From: Enchytraeus crypticus
Taxonomy: Eukaryota > Annelida > Clitellata > Enchytraeida > Enchytraeidae
Direction: 5' to 3'
Length of the DNA: 64,000 nucleotides
Assembly: GCA_905160935.1 (NCBI GenBank)
Contig: CAJHZI010000475.1
Span: 124,001-188,000 of the forward strand
In this document: piece by piece, positions 1 to 10,294 of the stretch
Layout: each line of letters opens with the position of its first letter
Position numbering within the stretch: the stretch's first letter is position 1
Notes under the pieces: generated by a model
What the model was told of the DNA's origin: nothing
Seen by the model: the letters and a program-made list of their open reading frames with translations, nothing else
The model's database searches: none
Translations under genes and position numbers: made by a program

Positions 1-144
1 TTAGTTGATTAAGTGTTCCACACTGAGCGTGACGGTAAACTGTGACTAGAAATCTATGTCTTGATCCTGACTTACTAATCTGGACTTGACTCATTTCATC
101 GAAGCCTGTTTTCTTAATCTTAGTTTAGAGAATGTAGAGAGTTT

Positions 145-232
145 GATGAAGGACAGAGAGGTTTTGAGACAGTCCATTCGTATCCCGACCCTAGTTAAAC
201 TGGGATTCAAGGGAAGATGATGGTGATTTGAG
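145..232 (+). mobile_element. 3' end of an RTE-like LINE with a GAT-rich tail
   Basis: In plus sense the fragment reads DREVLRQSIRIPTLVKLGF, a few more residues, then a stop and a GATGATGG tail. The same peptide-plus-tail unit recurs many times in the window in both orientations, so it is the coding 3' end of a dispersed LINE. The RTE-like assignment rests on the short C-terminus and repetitive tail only. Confidence 0.55.
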
Positions 233-1007
233 AGCATTTGCCATTAATAGTCTCGGTTTTGTCGTGGATGGTGGATTTAACTGTTATTTTATCGCTGTTT
301 TTAAATTCTTATCGTCGATCAATTGAATCACCTGTTTGCATTTTATTTCAGAATAATATCTGTAAATAGTATCTGCGCCTGCCCAGGTCATCGTTCGTGT
401 ATATTGTGACACAACAGTCATGAGAAAAATGGAATAAAGAGATGCGAGATAATTGTATAACTGTCACCATGAACTCCGGGGTTAGCTAGGCAACTCTAAT
501 CAGCTAGACAACTAGGCAACTAGTCGTTTGAAGAATTAGATTGGAGACGAAAGGGGGAGCTATATTATGAGGTATAGAACATTTATTGTGATAGATACTG
601 TGAAGTCTTTGTTAGTTATTTAATAAATATTTTTCTTTCCCGATTTTCCAAGTCTAGCTAATATATATTCCAGATCACGTGCCAGGTATTGATAATCAGC
701 ATAAGTTTCAGTTGTTATTTGTTTTCTTGAAGCTAAATTAAGGTGTTTCTGAAGTAATTTCCAACATATTTAGTAAAGTTTATATCCGCGCACAAAGACT
801 GTAGTAGTGTTCCCTAATTATTAATAAGTGTTTCCTCAGTCAGATCTTTACAATCATGCAGTGCCACACACACTATGATCAAGTTCACTGTCGTTGATGT
901 AGTTTGAGTAGGCGCTGGTTCTCTCTTTGGCTTAATGTTTTTGATAGCTTTAGAGTATGTTTAGGATTTGAGAATTGCAACATGTGCGAATGTTATACGA
1001 GTAGTAA

Positions 1008-1265
1008 TTGATGGGTATTTGATGGGTAATTGATTTGTAATTGATGTGTTATTGATGAGTAATTGATGAGTAATTGATGTGTTATTGACGAGTAATTGAT
1101 GGGTAATTTATGATGAGTAATTGATGGGTATTATATGATGAGTAATTATGGGTAATTGACGAGTAATTCACTTGAAATTGATGTGTTATTTATGAGTAAC
1201 TAATGGGTAATTGATGATGAGTAATTGATGTGTAATTGATGGGTAATTGGTGGGTAATTGGTGTG
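1008..1265. repeat. Degenerate tandem repeat, unit near GTAATTGATGG
   Basis: TAATTGATGG, TAATTGATGA and TAATTGATGTG variants repeat about 20 times. No open frame is maintained. It lies in the intron or flank before the first recognised Dispatched exon. Confidence 0.8.
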
Positions 1266-1309
1266 TAAATATATAACAATATAAACAACTACAGCAGCAG
1301 CAACAACAA

Positions 1310-1365
<56 letters not shown>

Positions 1366-1422
1366 TTAAAGGTGCCAAACAATTGTTATTTTGTTATTTG
1401 TTATTGTTATTTTGTTATTCAG

Positions 1423-1555
1423 GTGCTACCACAGTCTGGTACTGAGGCACCCCAATGTGCTGCTGGCGGCTTTGTTTACACTTGGAGGCCTAGGTGTAGG
1501 CCTCATCTTTCTAGTGGGCTCTAGGCCTCTGCTCGACTTCTCTGATCCTAAGCTG
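1423..1555 (+). CDS. DISP1: Dispatched exon: first recognised membrane segment
   Basis: The acceptor TTGTTATTCAG comes before one leading base and then CYHSLVLRHPNVLLAALFTL, a basic/His loop leading into a hydrophobic transmembrane helix, ending SRPLLDFSDPKL at a GTTTGT donor in phase 0. DFSDP is the Dispatched signature just after TM1. The exon joins in frame to GFETRGT in the next one. Confidence 0.88.
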
Positions 1556-4500
1556 GTTTGTTTCTATGAACTACTGGACGTTCTGACATAATGCAGAATG
1601 TGCAGTGGATGTTGCGTGAAATAATACAATTGAAAATAAAAAAAGAAAGTTACCCAGTGTTGTCATAGAGATACTAAATCACCATGGTGCGCAGTGTCGT
1701 CATAGAGATACTAAATCACCATGGTGCGCAGTGTCGTCATAGAGATACTAAATCACCATGGTGCGCAGTGTCGTCATAGAGATATTAAATCACCATGGTG
1801 CGCAGTGTCGTCATAGAGATATTAAATCACCATGGTGCGCAGTGTCGTCATAGAGATACTAAATCACCATGGTGCGCAGTGTTGTCATAGAGATATTAAA
1901 TCACCATGGTGCGCAGTGTCGTCATAGAGATACTAAATCACCATGGTGCGCAGTGTGTCATAGAGATACTAAATCACCATGGTGCGCAGTGTCGTCATAG
2001 AGATACTAAATCACCATGGTGCGCAGTGTCGTCATAGAGATATTAAATCACCATGGTGCGCAGTGTCGTCATAGAGATACTAAATCACCATGGTGCGCAG
2101 TGTTGTCATAGAGATATTAAATCACCATGGTGCGCAGTGTCGTCATAGAGATACTAAATCACCATGGTGCGCAGTGTCGTCATAGAGATATTAAATCACC
2201 ATGGTGCGCAGTGTCGTCATAGAGATATTAAATCACCATGGTGCGCAGTGTCGTCATAGAGATATTAAATCACCATGGTGCGCAGTGTCGTCATAGAGAT
2301 ATTACTATCCCAGGTGTTCTATATAAAGCGATAAATACAATTGATTGTTACATCTACATCAATATGTAGACCGCGGATCAGTATGTGCGGGGTTCAAATT
2401 CTGGGCTCGCCCGTTATTGACATCGCTTTCGAGTGAGGGATGTTAACCTTAGCTTTACCAGCTTTTTTACATATACCGTCGAGTTTGATGTTTATGCAGG
2501 GATTTGAAACAAGAGGCACGGTACTAAGTGATCGGATTAGAACTCTGAACCGTTTGGTTGAATCGACTGTTCGAGACCCTGTACTGCAGCCTGCTGACCT
2601 AGTTCCTCTCAATCATACTGGTGGAACTACAGTAGCTCCGCCCCCAGGCTGGCCTGACCTAGCAGTCATTGACCCATCAGAGATCTCCACGTCTGATGAG
2701 TCAGCAGAAATGGAGGAGGAGCTTGTTTATGGCAGATATTTCTGTGACATGCCTCGTTAGATTATTTATATTATTATTAGAATTATTTGGTAGATCTTTC
2801 TTCTTTGCTTTAGCTTTATTATGCTGTATGTTGTCGTGGGCTACAGGTAGCACTCTAATTGTGCGTAGCTGTTGTTGTTGCTGCCGTTTTTGTTTTTTAT
2901 TATTATTTGATATACGCACATCTTTTTGATATCTAACTTTTCTTAATTGGACTATGTCTAATTTGTGGTCACTGTTTATGAACTAGTAATGTTACCACTA
3001 AGCTATTGAATGTCTCATTTGATTATTGATCGTGAGGTGAATTGAACCATTGTGGGTTCGAATCGCAGCCGCTCTGATCTGAGAGTAAAATATCAGACAT
3101 TCACTGGGCTGGTTACACGGAAAATGGACTAATATGCCTAACGGATTAAACGTGTGGTTTTAAAGGTGATAGATGTCAACACAGTTGATTACTTCACAAT
3201 AACGTGTGTACTGGCTCCGTTCTTGGTCCTATTCTCTTCAACCTATATACAACACCCTTAAGCTCACTGATCTCTTCTCATTCTATTGATCATGAACTAT
3301 ATGCTGATGACACTCAACTGTACACTTGTTTCACCCCCAACTCTTACTCTGATGCTGAAACCCTCCTGCAACAAAGTTTTCAGTCTATATCCTCTTGGAT
3401 GTCTGCAAATGTTTTGGCACTTAATCCATCTAAGACTGAATTCTTGTTGGTTGGACACCTCAACAGCTTCTGAAGCTGAATGGGAAAACTCTTTTGTTAT
3501 CTTCGGATATTACAATAACACCTGTTTCTTCTGTGAGAAATCTCGGTGTTATCCTTGATAAACACCTAACCTTCCACGAACACATAACTAAAAACTTCAC
3601 GAGCATGTTTCTTTCTTATCCGAGATCTTCGTCGAATACGTCCATATTTGTCACGTGAGACAGCTGCTACAATTGGTGCTGCCAATGTGCAATCGAAATT
3701 GGACTACTGCAATTCACTGTTTTTAAATCTTCCTGGCTGTGAGATTGATCGATTGCAGTTTGTTCAGAATTCTCTTGCGCGAGCAATTTTTTGTAGTTCC
3801 AAGTACTCACATGTTACGCCCATTTTAAAGTCTTTGCACTGGCTAAGATTAAAGAGCGAATCATTTATAAAACTGCTTCGTTAACCTATAAGTCCATCAC
3901 CATCCCTGGACAAACTTGTATGTCTCACTTGATTAAAGTGATGCAGCCTGCTGTTACTCGGACTTCTAAATTAATTACTCTTGTGAGACCTAGCTTACCT
4001 TCACGCTCTAAGCTATCTAATCGTTCTTTCCAGCGTGCTGCACCTCAGATCTGGAATTCTCTTCCATCCAGTCTTCGGAAATCTTCATTTGAAGCACATT
4101 GGCCTTTGCTTTCCTATGATCAGTTCCATAGGCAGTTGAAGACCTATCTTTTCCATCTCCTTTTCCATCCAGTGTCCATGAGCAGCGACCTGCGCCTAAA
4201 CCCCCTTTTCTTTAATTCCCTTTTCTTTGGGCTGATTACCTGGATTTTGAAATTTGCACCGTTTTGGACCTTTCTTTTGCTCGCCGGCTTGATTTTGACT
4301 CAATAGTGCTCGATGTTGTCATTAATGACATTAGCACTCTAATTGTTGTTATTATTATTATTATTACTGGTTTGAGCACAAAGCTCTATGTGGTCTACCA
4401 ACAAGTCTATCACTCGTGATATCACTTGTGGTATCACTCGTGATATCACTTGTGGTATCACTCGTGATATCACTTGTGGTATCACTCGTAATATCACTCG

Positions 4501-7500
4501 TGGTATCATTTTTTGGTATACTATAGGAAGTTAAACTTAAAGCAAAAACTAAAAAAGCTAAGATTAACGTCAGTTTCCTCACTCGAAAGCGGTGTCAGTG
4601 ACGGTCGAGCCCAGGATTTGAACCCCGCACCTACTGACCCGCGGTCGAGTATCTTACCGACTTAAGCTATGCAGTTGTTTTGTAATCATAATTGAAGAAT
4701 GTTTATTTCCGTTTTTTGTTCTAATTAAAGGTCATTGACTGTTTGTTAGGCTCGGCTTACTCGAAGATAGTGTATGAACTGAGATCAGACTCTGACAGTC
4801 ATCATCATCATCACCCTCATCATCATCATCAGAACCCAGAATCTCCTGGGACATTGTTCACAGCTGAGAACCTCAAGTCCATGTGCAGTGTGGAAAACTC
4901 CTTCATTCGTTCTTCCCACTCCTTCGCTCAATCCTGCATCACTGAAACTCAATCTGGACGTTGCTGTCGCAGCTGGTCGCTAGGCAACTACGTCGCGTTG
5001 CTAGGCAACAAGTCATCATGTGACGTCATTGACGACAATGACGTGGCGATTATGTTAGAATTGCTCAAAGAATGTTCCGCCGAATTTACATCTAACTTAG
5101 ACTGTTTCACTGTCTCTTCCGCTTCGCCGGTAGACTGTTTCAGCGCTTCCGTGTGCCAACTTAATGCTCTGATATTGCGTGATGTTTTGTTCTATATCGT
5201 CGATTTTCAGTTCTTATCTCAAACTTCAAACTTTTCATCTCTAACTCATGTAGTTAGTTTTCTTCCTGTTGCTGCAGGCCAGGCGTCTAGAGAAATCTAC
5301 CGTTCGTTAGAGGGCAGAAGTCTTGTGGGAGATAGAATCAAAATAGTAGCAATAGATTTTGGAATAAAGTACGATCTTTTTGATGAACACTTGCTCAAAG
5401 ATACCGTCTGGCTAATTGCTACCCTCCTAACCATCTTCATACTAGTCTGGGTTTACACCGCGTCTCTATGGTTTACCTGCGTTGTCATGGTTACACTCTT
5501 CGTCACTATAGAAACGTCATACGTCATCTACTCTTTAGTCGCCAGGCTGAGATTTTTTCCCTTTGTGAACCTGTTGATTGTGGTGATCGTGGTGGGAGTG
5601 GGGGTGGACGACGCCTTGGTGTATCTCAGGCTCTGGAACCTATCCCGATCCCGCAAGGACGCCATGACACCGGAAGGACTAATCGCCTATTCCATCAGGA
5701 CCTCTGCCAGGTCTATGTTTGCCACCAGTGCTACCACGTCCGCAGCTCTCTATACTGGTGCTATGAGTAAAGTGGTAGCGCTGCGATGTTTTGGTATTTT
5801 TGCTGGGACAACGATTGTGGTGTGTTTTCTGTTGACTCTGTTAGCTGTGCCTGCAGCCTGCGTGACCTGTATGCACTCGTGTAGAGCTGAAAAGTGTTCT
5901 GTTAGTTGTAGTGGTAGGCTGAGGGATAGTCTGTGCGAAACGTCCAGCGTGATATTCGAACGATATCTTCCTTTTATCGTTTTTCGTGCTCGGTATGTCT
6001 CAGTCTTCCTCTTTACCCTACTGGGTGTCTCCGGTGCTCTCGTCGTCCTTGTTCATCCCAAGCTTCGCCTGCCTTCCGCCTCTGAAATGAAGCTCTTTTC
6101 CAGCAGCCATCCTTTTGAAGTCTACGACTTGCAAATGAGAGAGAAATTTGCGTTTGAGCGTGTTGTTAAGTCTGCATCGGTATTGTCGCTGCCGTTGACG
6201 TTTGTATGGGGTGTCAAGGCACAGGATTCTAGCAGTGGATTGAATCCACTGAGTGAAATAGAACATCTGGAGCAGGATGAATCCTTTGATCTCTCCTCAG
6301 ATGAATCCCAGAGGTTCCTCCTCAAGTTCTGTCGTAGACTCAGAACATCGAGGTGGGTCGCCGCTGTCTTATACTAACGGTTCTTGGCTTTTAGAATCTT
6401 AAATGTTGTTTCTATTGCTCTAATTTCTCAAAGAATTAACGTTTGTAAAGTTCATTTTGATTCTGATTTTGTACTTTCGTCCTATTTCGATGATTCCAAC
6501 CAGTATGTATCCATAAAACTCGATTCACTTGCAGCAATCTGGATCTGTAACGCATTGCTTTGTAAATATGTGGCTATTTAAATATGTTGCTTTGTAAATT
6601 AATGTCCTCAGTTGGGTGACACATCTGATAAACGTTGGACGAGGTATATAAAAACCAGAAAGGACGATGAACTATTAAAGATTTTAACGGCATATAAATA
6701 TAGTTAAAGTTTACGGAAGGAAAGGCGTTTAAGGAGTAAATAAATTTCTTATAAGAAACTTACAATTTTCTAAGAAAATCGCTTTTAATACGATAACCTT
6801 TGCATTCAGCTCTTGTAATATATTTATTAATAGTTATTTATTTATATATAGTTTATTTAAAATATAAAAAAATTTCTATTGGAAGTTTAACATATAAGGC
6901 GTTTTAACTTTAAAATATTAATTTTTTCAATTTTTTAATTTAATAAAAACTAGCTCTGTCATCAGATGAGATTAATCATGGATATTAATATTAATACTGT
7001 ATATGTGACTGTGCTTTAGATATAAACGTTCAGAGGCCATGAGATTACAATGTGACTATGTTGTAGATTGAGATGACTATGTGACTGTTTTGTAGATATT
7101 ACCAATCAGAGACAGGCCTGCAGCTGACGAACTGTTTTATCGAGAACTTTCGTGTATTCATGCGCCGCCCCTGCGAGATAGAGGGCCACGATTGGTCCCC
7201 CTGTTGTCGTACTGCCAAATTTCCCTTCGCCCCGGACGTTTTCGAAAAATGTCTGCAAATTTATCTGCCGGAACTCCTTTCGTTCGCCGGAAGTAACGAG
7301 GGAAATTCCCACGCAGGCGTGCGGTATAGTAGAGAGAAGAAACAGCCGGTGGCCGTTATTGTGGAATTTCCTAGCATACTGGAATTTGCCGCAAACTATT
7401 CAACAGTGGATGAATTTTTCCGCTACATGGAAAACTGGACTGTTCATGAGCTGGCGGAAGACTATGTTCCGGCTGAGATGAAGAACGGCTGGTTTGTTAG

Positions 7501-7850
7501 CGACCTTGCCTTCTACGACCTACAGAACGTCGTTGCCATGGGAACGCTGGTTTCCGTTGCAGTTGCCTTGGCAGTCGTTGCCGTGGTATCGTTTATAACG
7601 ACGTTAAACGTGATACTTACCGTTGAGACTGTAGTGACGGTGACGCTGGCAGTGTCTACCACAGTGGGACTGCTAGTTCTGATTGGATGGGAGTTGAACG
7701 TGATCGAGTCCGTGACAATATCGATCACTGTTGGACTGTCTGTGGACTATACTATGCACTATGCTGTGGCCTATCAGAGAGTTACTGCCAGGCAGACTGC
7801 TTGTGAGTCAGGTATAGTCAGCTGTTTGACCGTTGTTAACTCATTATAGT

Positions 7851-7890
<40 letters not shown>

Positions 7891-9594
7891 CTTAAATCCC
7901 TGTTTAACGAAGATCGGGATACGAATAAACTTTCTTTTATCTAACTAATAAAAATAAAAAAGCTGGTAAAGCTAAGGTTAACGTCAGTTTCCTCACTATA
8001 AGGCGATGTCAGTGACGGGCAAGCCCAGGTTTTGAACCCCGCACATACTGATCCGCGGTCGAGTATTGAGGATGCCACTCTGTTACGTGTCACTTATATA
8101 CTATTCGTTCAGGTGAGCAGATGATGACGTCGGTGGCACGTGACATAGGAGGCACTGTGAGCATGGCTGCTCTGACGACCCTGGTCGTAGGGTTGTGGTT
8201 GTTGCCCTCTGCAGTCCTCGCCTATCAACAACTCGCTGTCATCATCATCATCGTCGTCGTCGTCAGCTATCTCTACGCTATCTTTTATTTCCAGGTAGAG
8301 GCCGATTTAGCGACTGATTTATCGACTGATTTATCGACTGATTTATCACTGATTTATCACTGATTTATCGATTGATTTATCGGCTGATTTATCACTGATT
8401 TTTCGACTGATTTATCACTGATTTATCGACTGATTTATCGACAGATTTATCGACTGATTTATCGACTGATGTAGTGGAACTTAGTGGAATGATATAGTTT
8501 AGGAGGTGTGTATATGGAGTAACGGTTGGAGTATTCACCTCTTATGCTACTCCTCTTGTAGGGCACATGAAAAGCTAATAATGTATCGGAGGTTTCTGCC
8601 AATTGGCGCCATCCATAGCAAAGATATGATTAACCATGTACCTAAATGATACTAACCTGCCAGAGCCTGTAAATTAGTCTAAATGGGTCTTAAAACAGGC
8701 ATGTAAGTGCTAACCTAACCCCGTATTATACTATTATTATCACTTACATATATATTTTAGTTATTCCACTATTTTTATTGTTTAACTAATATATGATAAC
8801 TTACAACGAACGAGTGTGAAATGTTTTGTATATTTCAGGCATTACTCTATAACTGATAACGAATGAATGTTAAACGTTTTGCATATTTCAGGCATTAGTC
8901 TATAACTAGCAACGAATGAATGTGAAATGTTTTGTATACATCAGGCATTAGTCTATAATTTATAACGAATGCGAATGAAATGTTTTGTATATTTCAGGCG
9001 TTAGTATTGATAGTACGACCACGCTGTTGGCGCTCCTGCAGTTTCACCGCGCCGCGCTGGTGCACCGGCCCCCCGTGCTACTCTGGTGTCAGGAGCCACG
9101 TGGACAAGACTGTCTATAGACACGTCTCCGAGTCCAACGTGTCCTCTTGTGTCAGCGCTAACAGAGTCACCAACAGCAGCGACCTGCGCGAGCTACAGAC
9201 AGATCTGCTGCTGTCATCTGGCGAACTGGAGAAAAATGGAACGAATGAACGTGTTTTACTAGTGACATCTGGCGAATTAGAGAAAAATGGAAGTGTTGAA
9301 TACGAAGGGAATAGTTTAGTAGCGCCTGGTGAATATGATGGAGACGTGACTATTTCTTCTAGTGAATCGTGTGAGAGTAAGAACGATACGCCTGATGAAT
9401 TGGTCGGAGATGATGAGATATCTAATGAAGAAAACTCGCCTACAATTAGTGATAAGGTTAGAAACTATCAGCTTTCGTTCGGAGATAACCCTACTCCTTC
9501 TGACGATTTATTTCCGAATAATCGGTTGTCGTGCATGGAAAAGGTGGCGGCACCTCGTGAAAACATTATATATGAGAAGCTTATTGCTGTGTGA
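1423..9594 (+). CDS. DISP1: Dispatched homologue (Hedgehog-release RND transporter), 5'-partial, six exons
   Basis: Exons: 1423-1555, 2500-2755, 4750-6352, 7096-7811, 8113-8294, 8998-9594. Every junction is GT-AG and keeps frame, giving 1161 codons plus TGA after one leading base. Dispatched is a 12-pass sterol-sensing-domain protein of the RND superfamily that exports cholesterol-modified Hedgehog. Family marks are DFSDP followed by GFETRGTVL, FCDMP, ENLKSMCSVENSFIRS, CCRSWSLGNYVALL, the first transmembrane motif GVGVDDALVYLRLWN, SSHPFEVYD, FERV, and the second motif ITVGLSVDYTMHYAVAY. GFETRGT-type and VGVGVDD-type motifs separate it from Patched and PTCHD proteins. The N-terminus is missing. 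The C-terminal tail is not conserved and ends KLIAV. Three of the five introns carry a SINE close to the acceptor. The gene converges on the PLC-beta gene. The symbol marks the family, not a vertebrate paralogue. Confidence 0.92.
1653..2306. repeat. 37-bp minisatellite, about 17 copies
   Basis: The unit starts CAGTGTCGTCATAGAGATAC and ends CACCATGGTGCG. It repeats head to tail with few substitutions (ACTAAA/ATTAAA, CGTC/TGTC) and one 1-base deletion near 1953. It fills most of the intron between Dispatched exons 1423-1555 and 2500-2755. The near-identity of copies indicates recent expansion or homogenisation. Confidence 0.95.
2358..2475 (+). mobile_element. tRNA-derived SINE, 5'-truncated
   Basis: It carries the family body (ACCGCGGATCAGTATGTGCG), a B-box-like GGGTTCAAATTC, and the tail GATGTTAACCTTAGCTTTAC ending in a T run. 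The tail ends about 25 bp before the acceptor of Dispatched exon 2500-2755, so its pyrimidine-rich end may serve that splice site. Confidence 0.85.
2500..2755 (+). CDS. DISP1: Dispatched exon: start of extracellular loop 1
   Basis: The exon opens GFETRGTVLSDRIRTLNRLV, the conserved Dispatched segment after FSDP. It then runs through an acidic, poorly conserved loop (DPSEISTSDESAEMEEELVY) to RYFCDMP, matching the family FFCDVP element. The donor is CCTC|GTTAGA and the leftover C joins GC of the next exon to give Arg. Confidence 0.88.
3190..4368 (+). mobile_element. LINE fragment: C-terminal half of a CR1/L2-like reverse transcriptase, frameshifted
   Basis: SVLGPILFNLYTTPLSSLIS and ELYADDTQLY (the YADD catalytic box) are followed, after several frameshifts, by DYCNSLFLNLPG, QFVQNSLARAIF, LKSLHWL and AAPQIWNSLPSSLR, in the order expected for the thumb and C-terminus of CR1/L2-type elements. 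It ends in GCTCGATGTTGTCATTAATG followed by a (TTA)n tail. It is 5'-truncated, has no intact frame and sits in sense orientation in a Dispatched intron. Confidence 0.85.
4402..4507. repeat. 12/24-bp tandem repeat of ATCACTCGTGAT type
   Basis: TATCACTCGTGATATCACTT alternates with TGTGGTATCACTCGT blocks for about 100 bp. ATCACTCGTGAT is close to palindromic, so single strands could form small hairpins. It lies between the LINE tail and the next SINE. Confidence 0.85.
4550..4675 (-). mobile_element. tRNA-derived SINE, minus orientation
   Basis: The tail complement GATTAACGTCAGTTTCCTCA, the B-box complement GGATTTGAACCCC and the body complement CCGCGGTCGAGTATCTTACC are all present. It ends about 75 bp before the acceptor of Dispatched exon 4750-6352. 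Confidence 0.9.
4750..6352 (+). CDS. DISP1: Dispatched exon: extracellular loop 1 and sterol-sensing domain
   Basis: This unusually large exon (1603 bp) encodes SAYSKIVYE, a His-rich insert (about ten His around one Pro, encoded by CAT repeats at 4801-4832), the Cys-rich ENLKSMC...RCCRSWSLGNYV block, then IDFGIKYDLFDEHLLKDTVW and five hydrophobic helices of the sterol-sensing domain. The transmembrane acidic motif GVGVDDALVYL is intact, as is ALRCFGIFAGT. The second luminal loop starts with KLRLPSASE and SSHPFEVYD. The donor is ATCGAG|GTGGGT, leaving AG to join A of the next exon (Arg). Confidence 0.92.
6353..7095. other. Dispatched intron, AT-rich, no element recognised
   Basis: It contains long A/T runs and short TTTATTTATATATAG-like stretches near 6820-6960, and no SINE or LINE signature. 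The end (about 7005-7090) has two diverged copies of TGTGACTNTGNTTTAGATAT-like sequence, i.e. a small tandem duplication just before the acceptor TTTTGTAG. Confidence 0.5.
7096..7811 (+). CDS. DISP1: Dispatched exon: loop 2 and second transmembrane bundle
   Basis: YYQSETGLQLTNCFIENF corresponds to the Dispatched YQTDEQDFTSCFIETF region. Then come WSPCCRTAKFPFAPDVFEKC, VIVEFPS, NGWFVSDLAFYDLQNVVAMG and the second RND motif SVTISITVGLSVDYTMHYAV. The Asp in GLSVD aligns with the intramembrane acidic residue of the second bundle. The donor is TCAG|GTATAG in phase 1. Confidence 0.92.
7853..7932 (-). mobile_element. RTE-like LINE 3' end with (ATC)n tail, minus orientation
   Basis: A (CAT)n run leads into CCCTTAAATCCCTGTTTAAC and GGGATACGAATA, the complement of the fragment seen at 145-232. 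The (CAT)n is the LINE tail read on the plus strand. Confidence 0.6.
7955..8090 (-). mobile_element. tRNA-derived SINE, minus orientation
   Basis: AAAAAGCTGGTAAAGCTAAG and GTTAACGTCAGTTTCCTCAC begin the copy, followed by TTTTGAACCCCGCACATACT. It ends about 20 bp before the acceptor TTCGTTCAG of Dispatched exon 8113-8294. Confidence 0.9.
8113..8294 (+). CDS. DISP1: Dispatched exon: last transmembrane helices
   Basis: GEQMMTSVARDIGGTVSMAA and LTTLVVGLWLLPSAVLAYQQ correspond to the family AMAALTTFVAG...PSTVLAY block, then VIIIIVVVVSYLYAIFYFQ. The Ile/Val run is partly encoded by an ATC/GTC trinucleotide repeat. The donor TTCCAG|GTAGAG is in phase 0. Confidence 0.9.
8296..8470. repeat. 12-bp tandem repeat GATTTATCGACT
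   Basis: GATTTATCGACT and shorter GATTTATCACT variants repeat about 14 times immediately downstream of the 5' splice site of the last Dispatched intron. Confidence 0.85.
8786..8997 (+). repeat. 53-bp tandem repeat carrying the 3' splice site, four copies
   Basis: Each copy contains AATGTTTTGTATATTTCAGG-like sequence followed by GC(A/G)TTA. CAG ends at 8838, 8891, 8944 and 8997, exactly 53 bp apart. The last copy is the acceptor of the final Dispatched exon; the first three are decoys ending TTTCAG or CATCAG. The third decoy (TACATCAG) has the weakest pyrimidine tract. Confidence 0.9.
8998..9594 (+). CDS. DISP1: Dispatched terminal exon: cytoplasmic tail
   Basis: The phase-0 exon begins ALVLIVRPRCWRSCSFTAPR and continues 198 codons to a TGA at 9592-9594. 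It is basic and Cys-containing at first, then Ser/Glu-rich and acidic. A repeat LLSSGELEKNGTNE / LVTSGELEKNGSVE occurs twice in a row. The tail is not conserved in Dispatched proteins, so only position and frame support it. The first residues follow the FYFQ end of the last helix. Confidence 0.82.
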   Translation, partial: ALVLIVRPRCWRSCSFTAPRWCTGPPCYSGVRSHVDKTVYRHVSESNVSSCVSANRVTNSSDLRELQTDLLLSSGELEKNGTNERVLLVTSGELEKNGSVEYEGNSLVAPGEYDGDVTISSSESCESKNDTPDELVGDDEISNEENSPTISDKVRNYQLSFGDNPTPSDDLFPNNRLSCMEKVAAPRENIIYEKLIAV

Positions 9595-10046
9595 TTTGTA
9601 GTGGTTGAGTTTTCATTTGTTTTTTTGTTCATTGAGATAAGAAGCATAATTTACTCACTAAGCATCAGCCTGCTTGATAGAGCATAACCCTTGTTCTGCG
9701 CAGCCCCGTGAAATATAAAGCGGTTCTTGTTTAACTGCTCATCGTATAGGTGAGTTTGAAGATAAATTATATATATAATTATTTAAATACTCTTATTCTT
9801 GCGTTTTAAAGAATTTTTTCACGTCATTTCATCGTTGCGTTATATTGAGATAAATTATTGAAAGATTCTTGTTTTGCTCTTTAAGTAAGTTATTATCGTC
9901 AATACATTTCAGTAGGTAGTAGTTTCAGTAGGTCAGGTATTCGGATATTGGACATACATTTGTTTTATGATGGCTTGATTTATTGAGATACCTCATAGGA
10001 CCTACTGTAATTGTTTATAAAAGGCAACCGAGGCAGATACCGATAA

Positions 10047-10052
10047 AATAAA
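10047..10052 (+). terminator. Candidate polyadenylation signal AATAAA for Dispatched
   Basis: AATAAA lies 453 bases after the stop. A GT-rich stretch (GATGGTTGTAAGAGTGTTTG, about 10089-10108) follows 35-55 bases later, as expected for a cleavage and polyadenylation site. Confidence 0.55.
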
Positions 10053-10294
10053 GTGGAATTATATTCCAATTTTGCATTTTGTCTTCATGATGGTTGTAAG
10101 AGTGTTTGTTTTTTAGGCAGGGGTCCGTAGCTTTGATTTCATATCTATATAGAGTATCATAGTTGAATGTATAAAAACTGTCTGCAAGTGGTTTTCTGCA
10201 AATGTCTTTTTTGGATTTTATATAAAACCGTCAAATGTTTATTCGATTTCTTAAGTTTGACAGATTTCTTGATGTAGTTAATGTATTAATAATT

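Larger units (their letters stand above)
1..1422. other. Upstream flank or intron of the Dispatched gene, no coding exon recognised
   Basis: No convincing exon is visible. The stretch holds a LINE 3' end (about 145-232), an 11-bp-type tandem repeat rich in TAATTGATG (about 1008-1265) and a (TA)n run (about 1313-1361) that ends roughly 60 bp before the first recognised acceptor. Dispatched proteins have a cytoplasmic N-terminus before the first membrane segment. That part must lie upstream of 1 or in an exon too short or divergent to see. Confidence 0.6.

Noticed and set aside
1423..9594. Patched or PTCHD identity for the plus-strand gene
   Set aside because: FSDP followed by GFETRGTV, the CC-SWSLGNY block and the VGVGVDDA motif are Dispatched features; Patched-specific blocks are missing.
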